DNA of 64,000 nt from Enterobacteriaceae bacterium (lineage in GTDB: Bacteria; Pseudomonadota; Gammaproteobacteria; Enterobacterales; Enterobacteriaceae), in NCBI GenBank assembly GCA_902363335.1, contig CABIZV010000006.1, forward strand, positions 124,001 to 188,000, given 5' to 3'. The notes beneath the pieces are model-generated. The model was given only the letters and a program-made list of their open reading frames with translations, was not told where the DNA came from and searched no databases. Positions 27,110 through 35,531 of the stretch are shown in pieces (position 1 is the first letter of the stretch; each line of letters opens with the position of its first letter). A program made the position numbers and the translations under genes.

Positions 27110-27498
27110 GGTTTGCCTCCAGGCTTAATCTTCTTGATGACGGGGAATTCATTTTCCCGAGGTCATGTGCTGACGGCGAAACGGTTTCCACCGACGCGAA
27201 ATTATCAATAACGAACTAACATAACCGCTCGCCACGAGGCAGGCAATTCGCACATCCGCAGTAGATGCCGTACTAAAAAGAGGAAAAATAAGGAGAAAAG
27301 GGAAAATAATGGAAGATTACTTCAGCGATAAGAAAAGGAGAGCGTAGATACTCGGGTGAAACTGATGATTACAGGCAAACCTGTAATTTTTGACTTTATC
27401 GCCGGGCGAACCGGCGATAAACAACAGAATAATATTTTATATTTCTGACGATTTACAAAATAAATATGACGTTAATACGGACTGGTTATCGATACGAA
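27110..27498. other. ilvI upstream / leuO downstream region
   Basis: About 390 bases with no gene. It must hold the ilvIH promoter and, by analogy with E. coli, Lrp sites, but I cannot place these confidently by eye. Two hairpins stand out near the leuO end: ATTACAGG-CAAA-CCTGTAAT followed by TTT (27368-27390, T-run on the plus strand), and TTTATCGCCG-GGCGAAC-CGGCGATAAA (27395-27421). They may act as the leuO terminator. Confidence 0.6.
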
Positions 27499-28470
27499 TT
27501 ACTGCTGACGACACGCGTTAATCAACAGCTCTTCCATCCATTGATGGCCTTTATCTCGCCCTGCTGCTTCATGCCATGAAAGGTAGCAGGTACGACTGTT
27601 AAGTTTCATTGGCAGCGGTAATACTTGCAGACCTAACTGCTCGGAGAACTCTTCTGCCAGACGGCGTGGAGCAATAGCCACTAAATGAGTTTGGGAAACA
27701 ACATTCAGTACGCTTATTAATGCCATCCCTTGATAGGCAATTCGGCTTTGTTTATCAACCGAGTCGTACCACGGCTGGCTAAATGACGCATAGCGGTCGA
27801 GGGAAACAACGGCATGTTCTTCCTGATAAACCACCGCTTCAGTGACCGGCCCATTAATGCGCGGGTGTTTCTTACTCGCCACCAGTACCATTTCGTCATT
27901 AAATAATGGTACGCACGCGAACTCAGGACGACGGAACTCTTCATAGCCAAGAACAAATTCAATTTCCTGGTAACGAAGCTGATGTTCTGTATTTTGATTT
28001 AAGGAGGACTTAAACACCATATGAATATGTGGCGCTACTTCATTCACCTTATTGAGGATAATTGATGTCAGGTAATTATCCAGTGGACTACAAACGCAGA
28101 TATTAAATACGCGTTCGCTGCTCAGCGGTTCAAAGCCCGAGCCCGGCAGCTCATTCTGGACTAACTGCAACGCCTGGCGCACTGAGCCAAACAGCTGGAA
28201 CGCCCGCGCTGTCGGCTGAATACCACGACCATAACGAACAAACAATTCATCATTAAACATCACTTTTAAACGGGCAACAGCGTTACTCACTGCTGGCTGT
28301 GACATGCCAAGGATATGGGCGGCACGCGTGATATTTTGCTCCTGCATCACCGCATCAAAGACGGTAAGCAAATTTAAATCGACCATCCGAAGCTGCGGTT
28401 TAGTTCCTTCATTAGCGGATACACGCTGTTGCCCTGAGGCGTTAATTACGCTTTCAGATTCCACTGTCAT
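27499..28470 (-). CDS. leuO: LysR-family regulator LeuO
   Basis: Pleiotropic LysR-type regulator that antagonises H-NS silencing. The start at 28470 is chosen because AGGGAG lies 6 nt upstream; it gives MTVESESVINASG and 323 residues, about nine more than E. coli LeuO. The helix-turn-helix region is intact from PQLRMVDLNLLTVFDAVMQE through ITRAAHILGMSQPAVSNAVA and RYGRGIQPTARAFQLF. The effector domain (SLDRYASFSQPWYDSVDK, CYLSWHEAAGRDKGHQWMEE) is also conserved. The extra residues precede the DNA-binding domain. It is divergent from the leu operon across a long AT-rich gap. Confidence 0.95.
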   Translation of the reverse strand: MTVESESVINASGQQRVSANEGTKPQLRMVDLNLLTVFDAVMQEQNITRAAHILGMSQPAVSNAVARLKVMFNDELFVRYGRGIQPTARAFQLFGSVRQALQLVQNELPGSGFEPLSSERVFNICVCSPLDNYLTSIILNKVNEVAPHIHMVFKSSLNQNTEHQLRYQEIEFVLGYEEFRRPEFACVPLFNDEMVLVASKKHPRINGPVTEAVVYQEEHAVVSLDRYASFSQPWYDSVDKQSRIAYQGMALISVLNVVSQTHLVAIAPRRLAEEFSEQLGLQVLPLPMKLNSRTCYLSWHEAAGRDKGHQWMEELLINACRQQ

Positions 28471-29007
28471 ACAAAACTCCCTTTGCAAAATCGCAGAAAT
28501 ATATTGTGGCTATATGATTTACCATGCATATAAGATCCAAAAAAGAGGAACCAATAAAAATAGGAATATATAAAGATGCAAAATGCAGCTTCTGTAGGAC
28601 AAAAGTTGCTCTTATTTATACAACCAAGTTGATTGGACGCAGTTTACCCATAGATCACGCGAATATACAACATGCCTAAAGTGGACACTTCTTTTTAAGA
28701 TTTATTAAAATGTATTTTTTAAAACTTAATTTAAATTAACATTTTCTTATCAGAGATACGCGTTATTTATCTACAACACTCAACAACAAAATCGACAAAT
28801 TCATAATTATCATCAAGATAGCTATCTCCTTAAAGCATGGCTGATACGTGTTTGATTGCAATAGAATATGTTTAATTGCGACAAAATATGAAAATCATGA
28901 ATTAATCCAAAAAATGATCCGCTATAAAATGAGACTTTCGTCAGCACAATTAGCTAATCCTACCGTTTCGTTAACGCCGGTAATTTCCCTGGTTTCTTCA
29001 GGCAGGG
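28471..29007. other. AT-rich leuO-leuL intergenic region
   Basis: About 540 bases with long A/T runs, especially 28690-28760, and no credible gene. In E. coli and Salmonella the equivalent gap holds the H-NS-silenced leuO promoter and LeuO binding sites, and the sequence character fits that. A 12-bp palindrome AGATAGCTATCT is at 28816-28827. A plus-strand 63-codon frame (28848-29039) has no ribosome site and is rejected. Confidence 0.65.
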
Positions 29008-29036
29008 TTGACATCAGAAAGCATATCCAGTACCAC
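29008..29036 (+). promoter_or_regulatory. leu operon promoter
   Basis: TTGACA at 29008-29013, a 17-bp spacer ending ATATCCAG, and TACCAC at 29031-29036. The layout matches the leuLABCD promoter of E. coli, whose -10 is also a poor match to consensus. It lies about 30 bases upstream of the leader peptide gene. Confidence 0.75.
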
Positions 29037-29066
29037 TAATAGCATATCGAATGAATCTGGAGATTG

Positions 29067-29159
29067 ATGACCATGTTCCGTACAACTCGCTTCAACGGCC
29101 TACTACTACTAAACGCATCTTCTGTGCGCGGTAGGCTGGTGTGCGACGTTCTGCGTTAG
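29067..29159 (+). CDS. leuL: leu operon leader peptide
   Basis: Thirty-codon leader peptide gene that senses charged leucine tRNA. Translation gives MTMFRTTRFNGLLLLNASSV and ends VCDVLR. Four consecutive leucine codons are all CTA, a rare codon read by a minor tRNA. GGAG lies 4 nt upstream of the ATG at 29067; the ATG at 29073 is an alternative start. Stalling at the CTA codons would favour the antiterminator and so expression of leuABCD. It is too short for ordinary gene finding. Confidence 0.92.
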   Translation: MTMFRTTRFNGLLLLNASSVRGRLVCDVLR

Positions 29160-29176
29160 TCATCATCAGTTAAACG

Positions 29177-29205
29177 AAAACCCGCGCCACTGCGCGGGTT
29201 TTTTT
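29177..29205 (+). terminator. leu operon attenuator
   Basis: Strong hairpin CCCGCGC (29181-29187), loop CACT, GCGCGGG (29192-29198), then TTTTTTT. It starts about 20 bases after the leuL stop and ends about 45 bases before leuA. This is the transcription attenuator controlled by leuL translation. Confidence 0.93.
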
Positions 29206-29248
29206 ATGCTCGTAGCAAGGCGCCCCAAGTCAACCAAGGACCTAAACC

Positions 29249-30820
29249 ATGAGCCAGCAAGTCATTATTTTTGATACGACCTTACGTGATGGGGAACAGG
29301 CATTACAGGCAAGCCTGAGCGTGAAAGAGAAGCTGCAGATTGCTTTTGCCCTCGAACGTATGGGCGTTGACGTGATGGAAGTCGGGTTTCCGGTCTCTTC
29401 ACCGGGCGATTTCGAGTCGGTGCAAACTATCGCGCGCAATATTAAGAACAGCCGCGTTTGTGCTCTGGCGCGCTGCGTAGAGCAGGATATTGATGTCGCC
29501 GCCGAATCATTGAAGATTGCTGAAGCATTCCGGATTCATACTTTTATTGCGACCTCGCCAATGCACATCGCCACCAAGTTGCGCAGCACGCTGGAAGAAG
29601 TTATCGAACGTGCGGTGTATATGGTGAAACGCGCACGTAACTATACCGACGACGTCGAATTCTCCTGTGAAGATGCGGGCCGTACGCCAATCGATCAGCT
29701 GTCACGCGTGGTTGAAGCGGCAATCAACGCCGGTGCTACAACCATCAATATTCCAGATACCGTCGGCTATACCCTGCCGTTTGAGTTCTCCAATATCATC
29801 ACCGGCCTGTACGAACGCGTTCCAAACATCGATAAAGCGATTATCTCCGTTCACACCCACGACGATTTAGGCATGGCGGTCGGTAACTCCCTGGCCGCAG
29901 TCCACGCGGGTGCTCGTCAGGTTGAAGGCGCGATGAACGGTATCGGCGAACGCGCCGGTAACTGCTCGCTGGAAGAAGTGATCATGGCCATTAAAGTGCG
30001 CAAAGACATCATGAACGTGCACACCGCCATCAACCACAATGAAATCTGGCGCACCAGCCAGACCGTCAGCCAGATTTGCAACATGCCGATCCCCGCGAAC
30101 AAAGCTATCGTGGGCACCGGTGCCTTCGCGCACTCTTCCGGCATTCACCAGGATGGCGTACTGAAGAATCGCGAAAACTACGAAATCATGACCCCGGAAT
30201 CCATCGGCCTGAATCAGGTGCAGTTGAACCTGACTTCTCGCTCCGGCCGCGCCGCCGTGAAGCACCGTATGGAAGAGATGGGTTACAAAGATACCGACTA
30301 CAACATGGACCACCTGTACGACGCTTTCCTGAAGCTGGCGGACAAAAAAGGTCAGGTCTTCGATTACGACCTGGAAGCGCTGGCGTTCATCAACAAACAG
30401 CAGGAAGAGCCTGAGCATTTCCGCCTGGATTACTTCAGCGTGCAGTCTGGTTCAAGCGATATCGCTACTGCGTCCGTGAAGCTGGCCTGCGGTGAAGAAA
30501 CCAAAGCCGAAGCGGCTAACGGTAACGGCCCGGTTGACGCGATTTACCAGGCGATTAACCGCATTACCGGCTACGACGTTGAGCTGGTGAAATACGACCT
30601 GAATGCCAAAGGCCAGGGGAAAGATGCGCTGGGCCAGGTGGATATCGTTGTCACTTACAACGGTCGTCGTTTCCACGGCGTCGGTCTGGCTACGGATATC
30701 GTCGAGTCCTCCGCTAAAGCGATGGTGCACGTACTGAACAACATCTGGCGCGCCGCCGAAGTCGAAAAAGAATTGCAACGCAAGATTAAGAATAACGAGA
30801 ACAATAAGGAAACCGTGTAA
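29249..30820 (+). CDS. leuA: 2-isopropylmalate synthase
   Basis: First committed enzyme of leucine synthesis, condensing acetyl-CoA with 2-ketoisovalerate. The 523 residues contain the catalytic TIM barrel: metal ligand in IFDTTLRDGEQALQASLS near residue 14, VHTHDDLGMAVGNSLA (HxH metal site) near 202, and GIGERAGNCSLEEV near 232. The C-terminal domain from about 390 is the leucine feedback regulatory domain. Its TAATG shares one base with the leuB start. Confidence 0.98.
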   Translation: MSQQVIIFDTTLRDGEQALQASLSVKEKLQIAFALERMGVDVMEVGFPVSSPGDFESVQTIARNIKNSRVCALARCVEQDIDVAAESLKIAEAFRIHTFIATSPMHIATKLRSTLEEVIERAVYMVKRARNYTDDVEFSCEDAGRTPIDQLSRVVEAAINAGATTINIPDTVGYTLPFEFSNIITGLYERVPNIDKAIISVHTHDDLGMAVGNSLAAVHAGARQVEGAMNGIGERAGNCSLEEVIMAIKVRKDIMNVHTAINHNEIWRTSQTVSQICNMPIPANKAIVGTGAFAHSSGIHQDGVLKNRENYEIMTPESIGLNQVQLNLTSRSGRAAVKHRMEEMGYKDTDYNMDHLYDAFLKLADKKGQVFDYDLEALAFINKQQEEPEHFRLDYFSVQSGSSDIATASVKLACGEETKAEAANGNGPVDAIYQAINRITGYDVELVKYDLNAKGQGKDALGQVDIVVTYNGRRFHGVGLATDIVESSAKAMVHVLNNIWRAAEVEKELQRKIKNNENNKETV

Positions 30821-31911
30821 TGTCGAAGAATTACCATATTGCTGTGTTACCGGGTGACGGTATTGGCCCGGAAGTGATGACACAGGCATTGAAAGTCCTG
30901 GAAGCCGTACGTCAGCGTTTTGATATGCGTATTACCACCAGCCATTACGATGTTGGCGGCATCGCCATTGATAATCACGGCGAGCCGTTACCGCAGGCCA
31001 CCGTCGACGGCTGCGACCAGGCGGACGCGATCCTGTTTGGCTCCGTGGGCGGCCCGAAATGGGAAAACCTGCCGCCAAACCAGCAGCCAGAGCGCGGCGC
31101 GCTGCTGCCGCTGCGTAAACATTTCAAACTGTTCAGCAATCTGCGTCCGGCTAAGCTGTATCAGGGACTGGAAGAGTTCTGCCCGCTGCGCGCCGATATC
31201 GCCGCTAACGGCTTCGATATTCTGTGCGTCCGTGAATTGACCGGCGGCATCTATTTCGGCCAGCCGAAAGGCCGTGAAGGCAGCGGCCAGCATGAGAAAG
31301 CGTTTGATACCGAGGTGTATCACCGTTTCGAGATCGAACGTATTGCACGTATTGCATTTGAGTCCGCGCGCAAGCGTCGTCACAAAGTGACCTCTATCGA
31401 CAAATCCAACGTGTTGCAGTCCTCCATTCTGTGGCGCGAAATCGTCAGCGAAATCAGTAAAGACTATGCCGACGTTGAACTGGCACATATGTATATCGAT
31501 AACGCCACCATGCAGCTGATTAAAGACCCGTCGCAGTTTGACGTGCTGCTGTGTTCCAACCTGTTCGGCGACATTCTCTCCGACGAATGCGCGATGATCA
31601 CCGGCTCCATGGGGATGCTGCCGTCCGCCAGCCTGAACGAAGAAGGCTTTGGTCTGTACGAGCCGGCCGGTGGTTCAGCACCGGATATCGCCGGCAAAAA
31701 TATCGCTAACCCGATTGCACAAATTCTGTCTCTGGCGCTGCTGTTACGCTACAGCCTGGATGCCAACGACGCCGCCACCGCGATTGAAGCCGCGATTAAC
31801 CGCGCGCTGGAAGAAGGCGTACGAACCAGCGATTTAGCCCGCGGAAGCGCGGCAGTCAGTACCGATGAAATGGGCGATATTATTGCCCGCTATGTTGCCG
31901 AAGGGGTGTAA
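30820..31911 (+). CDS. leuB: 3-isopropylmalate dehydrogenase
   Basis: NAD-dependent oxidative decarboxylase converting 3-isopropylmalate to 2-ketoisocaproate. The 363-residue protein shows VLPGDGIGPEVMTQALKVL at the N-terminus, FSNLRPAKLYQGL, RELTGGIYFGQPKGREG, catalytic lysine in VTSIDKSNVLQSS, and the metal-binding SNLFGDILSDECAMITGSMG near 245. The start overlaps the leuA stop by one base, indicating coupled translation. Confidence 0.98.
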   Translation: MSKNYHIAVLPGDGIGPEVMTQALKVLEAVRQRFDMRITTSHYDVGGIAIDNHGEPLPQATVDGCDQADAILFGSVGGPKWENLPPNQQPERGALLPLRKHFKLFSNLRPAKLYQGLEEFCPLRADIAANGFDILCVRELTGGIYFGQPKGREGSGQHEKAFDTEVYHRFEIERIARIAFESARKRRHKVTSIDKSNVLQSSILWREIVSEISKDYADVELAHMYIDNATMQLIKDPSQFDVLLCSNLFGDILSDECAMITGSMGMLPSASLNEEGFGLYEPAGGSAPDIAGKNIANPIAQILSLALLLRYSLDANDAATAIEAAINRALEEGVRTSDLARGSAAVSTDEMGDIIARYVAEGV

Positions 31912-31913
31912 TC

Positions 31914-33314
31914 ATGGCGAAGACCTTATACGAAAAATTGTTTGATGCTCACGTGGTTTATGAAGCGCCAAACGAAACGCCGTTGCTGTATATCGACCGC
32001 CATCTGGTGCATGAAGTCACCTCTCCACAGGCGTTTGACGGCCTGCGCGCGCACAAGCGTCCGGTTCGTCAGCCGGGTAAAACCTTCGCCACCATGGATC
32101 ACAACGTCTCCACGCAGACCAAAGACATCAACGCTTCCGGCGAGATGGCGCGTATCCAGATGCAGGAGTTGATTAAGAACTGCAACGAATTCGGCGTAGA
32201 GCTGTATGACCTGAACCACCCGTATCAGGGCATCGTGCACGTCATGGGGCCAGAACAAGGTGTCACTCTGCCGGGCATGACCATCGTCTGCGGCGACTCT
32301 CACACCGCCACCCACGGCGCGTTCGGCGCGCTGGCGTTCGGTATCGGCACCTCAGAAGTGGAGCACGTGCTGGCAACCCAGACCCTGAAACAGGGCCGCG
32401 CCAAAACCATGAAAATTGAAGTCAATGGCAAAGCCGCGCCAGGGATCACCGCCAAAGACATCGTGCTGGCGATTATCGGTAAAACCGGCAGCGCGGGCGG
32501 CACCGGTCACGTGGTGGAATTCTGCGGCCAGGCGATTCGCGACCTGACCATGGAAGGCCGTATGACCTTGTGCAACATGGCAATTGAACTGGGCGCGAAA
32601 GCGGGTCTGGTGGCGCCGGACGAAACCACCTTTAACTACGTGGAAGGCCGTCTGCATGCGCCTAAAGGCAAAGATTTTGACCAGGCCGTTGCCTACTGGA
32701 AAACCCTGAAAACCGACGATGACGCCACCTTTGACAGCGTCGTCACTCTGCAAGCAGAAGAGATTGCGCCGCAGGTCACCTGGGGAACGAACCCGGGTCA
32801 GGTGATTTCCGTCAATGACAATATTCCAGACCCGGCCTCCTTTAACGACCCGGTCGAACGCGCCAGCGCCGAGAAAGCGCTGGCCTACATGGGCCTGAAG
32901 CCGGGTATCCCGCTGACCGATGTGGCTATCGACAAAGTGTTTATCGGTTCTTGCACCAACTCGCGTATTGAAGATTTACGCGCGGCGGCGGAAATTGCCA
33001 AAGGCCGCAAAGTGGCGGCTGGCGTGCAGGCGCTGGTCGTGCCAGGCTCTGGCCCGGTGAAAGCGCAGGCGGAAGCGGAAGGACTGGATAAGATCTTTAT
33101 CGAAGCCGGTTTTGAATGGCGTCTGCCGGGCTGCTCTATGTGTCTGGCGATGAACAACGACCGCCTGAACCCGGGCGAGCGCTGCGCTTCCACCAGCAAC
33201 CGTAACTTTGAAGGTCGTCAGGGCCGCGGTGGACGTACCCATCTGGTCAGCCCGGCAATGGCCGCAGCGGCCGCCGTCACCGGCCATTTCGCCGACATTC
33301 GTAGCATGAAATAA
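31914..33314 (+). CDS. leuC: Isopropylmalate isomerase, large subunit
   Basis: Large subunit of the LeuCD isomerase, an aconitase-like [4Fe-4S] enzyme. The 466 residues include MDHNVSTQTKDINASGEMAR, GDSHTATHGAFGALAFGIG, and the three cluster cysteines: one in VFIGSCTNSRIEDLR near 347 and two in LPGCSMCLAMNNDRLNPGE near 407 and 410. It follows leuB by 2 bp and precedes leuD by 10 bp. Confidence 0.98.
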   Translation: MAKTLYEKLFDAHVVYEAPNETPLLYIDRHLVHEVTSPQAFDGLRAHKRPVRQPGKTFATMDHNVSTQTKDINASGEMARIQMQELIKNCNEFGVELYDLNHPYQGIVHVMGPEQGVTLPGMTIVCGDSHTATHGAFGALAFGIGTSEVEHVLATQTLKQGRAKTMKIEVNGKAAPGITAKDIVLAIIGKTGSAGGTGHVVEFCGQAIRDLTMEGRMTLCNMAIELGAKAGLVAPDETTFNYVEGRLHAPKGKDFDQAVAYWKTLKTDDDATFDSVVTLQAEEIAPQVTWGTNPGQVISVNDNIPDPASFNDPVERASAEKALAYMGLKPGIPLTDVAIDKVFIGSCTNSRIEDLRAAAEIAKGRKVAAGVQALVVPGSGPVKAQAEAEGLDKIFIEAGFEWRLPGCSMCLAMNNDRLNPGERCASTSNRNFEGRQGRGGRTHLVSPAMAAAAAVTGHFADIRSMK

Positions 33315-33324
33315 GGAAACCATC

Positions 33325-33930
33325 ATGGCAGAGAAATTTACCCAACATACGGGACTGGTGGTACCGCTGGATGCCGCGAACGTCGATACCGATGCGATTA
33401 TCCCGAAGCAGTTTTTACAGAAAGTGACCCGTACCGGCTTTGGCGCGCACCTGTTTAACGACTGGCGCTTCCTCGATGATAAAGGCGAGCAGCCGAATCC
33501 TGAGTTCGTGCTGAACTTCCCCGAGTACAAGGGCGCCTCTATCCTGCTGGCGCGCGAAAACTTCGGCTGTGGTTCTTCACGCGAGCACGCGCCGTGGGCG
33601 CTGACCGACTACGGTTTTAAAGTGGTTATCGCCCCAAGTTTCGCCGATATCTTCTACGGCAACAGCTTCAACAACCAGCTGCTGCCGGTGACGTTGAGCG
33701 ATGCGCAGGTCGATGAGATGTTTGCGTTGGTCAAAGCCAACCCGGGCATTAAATTTGAAGTTGACCTGGAAGCGCAGGTGGTTAAGGCGGGGGAGAAATC
33801 CTACAGCTTTAAAATTGATGACTTCCGTCGCCACTGCATGATTAACGGCCTGGATAGCATTGGCCTGACCTTGCAGCATGAAGACGCAATTTCTGCTTAC
33901 GAAAATAAGCAGCCGGCGTTTATGCAGTAA
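33325..33930 (+). CDS. leuD: Isopropylmalate isomerase, small subunit
   Basis: Small subunit of the LeuCD isomerase, carrying the swivelling substrate-recognition domain. The 201 residues contain VVPLDAANVDTDAIIPKQFL at the N-terminus and the signature ARENFGCGSSREHAPWAL near 70. An AAGGAA ribosome site lies just before the ATG. It ends the leu operon; an inverted-repeat region separates it from convergent setA. Confidence 0.98.
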   Translation: MAEKFTQHTGLVVPLDAANVDTDAIIPKQFLQKVTRTGFGAHLFNDWRFLDDKGEQPNPEFVLNFPEYKGASILLARENFGCGSSREHAPWALTDYGFKVVIAPSFADIFYGNSFNNQLLPVTLSDAQVDEMFALVKANPGIKFEVDLEAQVVKAGEKSYSFKIDDFRRHCMINGLDSIGLTLQHEDAISAYENKQPAFMQ

Positions 33931-33944
33931 TCTGTGACGCCGCT

Positions 33945-34027
33945 GCCTCCCCGGCGTCGCTGCGCTCGGCCGGGCTACCGTTCAATGTAGCCCGGACAAG
34001 GCGCGAACGCGCCGCCTCCGGGGAGGC
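33945..34027. repeat. Nested inverted repeats between leuD and setA
   Basis: Outer arms GCCTCCCCGG (33945-33954) and CCGGGGAGGC (34018-34027) enclose inner arms CCGGGCTA (33970-33977) and TAGCCCGG (33988-33995). The inner part is a member of the second REP-like family in this window (core GGCGTCGCTGCGCTCGGCCGGGCTAC). It lies between the convergent ends of leuD and setA and could fold from both transcripts, possibly serving as the terminator region. Confidence 0.85.
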
Positions 34028-34036
34028 TCTACTGCC

Positions 34037-35215
34037 CTAAACATCCTTTACCCGCCCAGTCATCACCAGCGTCACCAGTGAAATCCCCGCAATCACCCAG
34101 TACACCGCGAAGTGACCAAAATTCTGCGCCAGCGCCCCCTGGATTATCCCGGCTAAAATCACCCCGGTTGAGATGCTATTGGTAAACAGCGTGGTCGCCG
34201 CCCCCGCTCGACCCGGCATCAGATCCTGAAACCACAGCATGCCTATCCCGGCAACAATACCGATAAACACCGCGTTAAACAGCTGTAATACCAACAGCGA
34301 CGTATGGCTGTGGAAGAAAATCAGGCCAATATAGAACAGCACGCCCGCCGCCACCGCCGTCACCATCATCCGACGTTTGCCAAAACGCTTCACGTAGTAG
34401 CCCGCGAGGATCATCGCCGGGATTTCAAGCCCCGCCGCAGTACCCATCAGGATCCCCGCCAGACTGTCCGGCAGGCCCAGATCGCTACTGATCCACAGCG
34501 GCATATCAATGATATACATGGTATTGCAGGTCCACATCAGCGTGGAGGCGATAAACAGCATACGCACGTTGCTGTCCTTCCAGCCGCGGAGCGGGAGCTG
34601 CACGGTGTCGGCAGGCTGCTCAACCCGCGCCACCGAAGGCAGCGTCAAGGCGATTAGCGCAAGGCTGATAGCAAAAATGACCGCGGCAATCGAGAACATG
34701 GCGGTAAAACCGTAGTTCAGCGCCAACATAAAGGCCAGCGGCGGGCCAATCACCCACGCCAGCGATAATTGCGCACGCATCACCGAGCTAAACATCACCA
34801 CTTCACGCGCCGAGCTGTCGGCATACTCACGCGCCAGCGCGAACAGCTGCGGCATCGCGGCGTTAGCGATGGAAGCCAGCAGCACGCCACAGGTTATCAG
34901 CGTCAGATAATGACGATTGAAGGCGAACAGCAGCGCATTGCCTACCGCCATCAGGCAGCAGAACATAATCAGCTTACGACGATCGCCCCGGCTATCTGAG
35001 CGCTTAGCCAGCCCGAGGCTGACGACGATCCCCGCTATCGCATTGACGGTATAAAAAAGCCCCACCCAGAACGGCTGCGCGCCAACTTCGCGGCTGAGAT
35101 ACAGGCTCAGCGTAGGTGCCTGTAGCGCCCCCGCGATGCCCATCATAAACGCCACCATCATAAAGGCGGCATACACACCGTTGAGACGTCGTCCCATCGT
35201 CATTAACCAGAGCAT
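34037..35215 (-). CDS. setA: Sugar efflux transporter SetA
   Basis: Major facilitator superfamily exporter of sugars, with about 12 membrane spans. The start at 35215 gives MLWLMTMGRRLNGVYAAFMM and 392 residues as in E. coli, with AAAGGA 6 nt upstream; the frame is open further upstream but that part lies in the SgrS terminator. Conserved segments include AKRSDSRGDRRKLIMFCCLM in the first inter-helix loop and FQDLMPGRAGAATTLFTNS. It is downstream of sgrS/sgrT and likely expressed by read-through during glucose-phosphate stress. Confidence 0.96.
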   Translation of the reverse strand: MLWLMTMGRRLNGVYAAFMMVAFMMGIAGALQAPTLSLYLSREVGAQPFWVGLFYTVNAIAGIVVSLGLAKRSDSRGDRRKLIMFCCLMAVGNALLFAFNRHYLTLITCGVLLASIANAAMPQLFALAREYADSSAREVVMFSSVMRAQLSLAWVIGPPLAFMLALNYGFTAMFSIAAVIFAISLALIALTLPSVARVEQPADTVQLPLRGWKDSNVRMLFIASTLMWTCNTMYIIDMPLWISSDLGLPDSLAGILMGTAAGLEIPAMILAGYYVKRFGKRRMMVTAVAAGVLFYIGLIFFHSHTSLLVLQLFNAVFIGIVAGIGMLWFQDLMPGRAGAATTLFTNSISTGVILAGIIQGALAQNFGHFAVYWVIAGISLVTLVMTGRVKDV

Positions 35216-35243
35216 GTGAAATCCTTTGTGCACGCGAAAGAAT

Positions 35244-35464
35244 AAAAAAAGCCAGCAGATAATACCTGCTGGCAAATACTCAGTCACACATGATTAGGCG
35301 AATTAATGTTCAGAGGTCGGTTTCGTCACTTCCCACTGCATCAGAAAGCTCAGCACTTCAAGTCGCTGTGCCGTTGCCTGACGGGCCAGCCAGGAAACAT
35401 TCTTAGTAGCAGAGAAATATCGCTGGTAGAACTGATACATGGTGACCTCCCATCTCGCTTCATC
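35244..35464 (-). ncRNA. sgrS: Small RNA SgrS
   Basis: Glucose-phosphate stress small RNA. The 5' end is placed at 35464 because GATGAAGCGAGATGGG resembles the E. coli SgrS start GATGAAGCAAGGGGG. The 3' base-pairing segment is strongly conserved: TCATGTGTGACTGAGTAT (35277-35294), which in E. coli pairs with ptsG mRNA near its ribosome site. The Hfq-type terminator GCCAGCAG-GTATTAT-CTGCTGGC followed by TTTTTTT spans 35244-35273. The short stem found just before the terminator in E. coli is missing. It is divergent from its activator sgrR and encodes sgrT. Confidence 0.9.
35303..35440 (-). CDS. sgrT: Glucose transport inhibitor SgrT
   Basis: Small protein encoded inside SgrS that blocks PtsG activity during sugar-phosphate stress. 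The 45-residue product starts MYQFYQRYFSATKNVSWLAR and contains QRLEVLSFLMQW; E. coli SgrT (43 residues, MRQFYQHYFTATAKLCWL...) aligns along its length. A GGGAGG ribosome site lies 7 nt before the ATG. The C-terminus (EVTKPTSEH) is divergent. It is too short for normal gene calling and was found inside a longer frame. Confidence 0.9.
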   Translation of the reverse strand: MYQFYQRYFSATKNVSWLARQATAQRLEVLSFLMQWEVTKPTSEH

Positions 35465-35531
35465 GAAGGCAATTATTGGCCTAATATAGGGATTAATAAA
35501 TTGCTGAGTTTTTATCAGGAGTTCCTCTTTT

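Noticed and set aside
28848..29039. 63-codon frame upstream of leuL
   Set aside because: It lies in AT-rich regulatory DNA and runs through the leu promoter.
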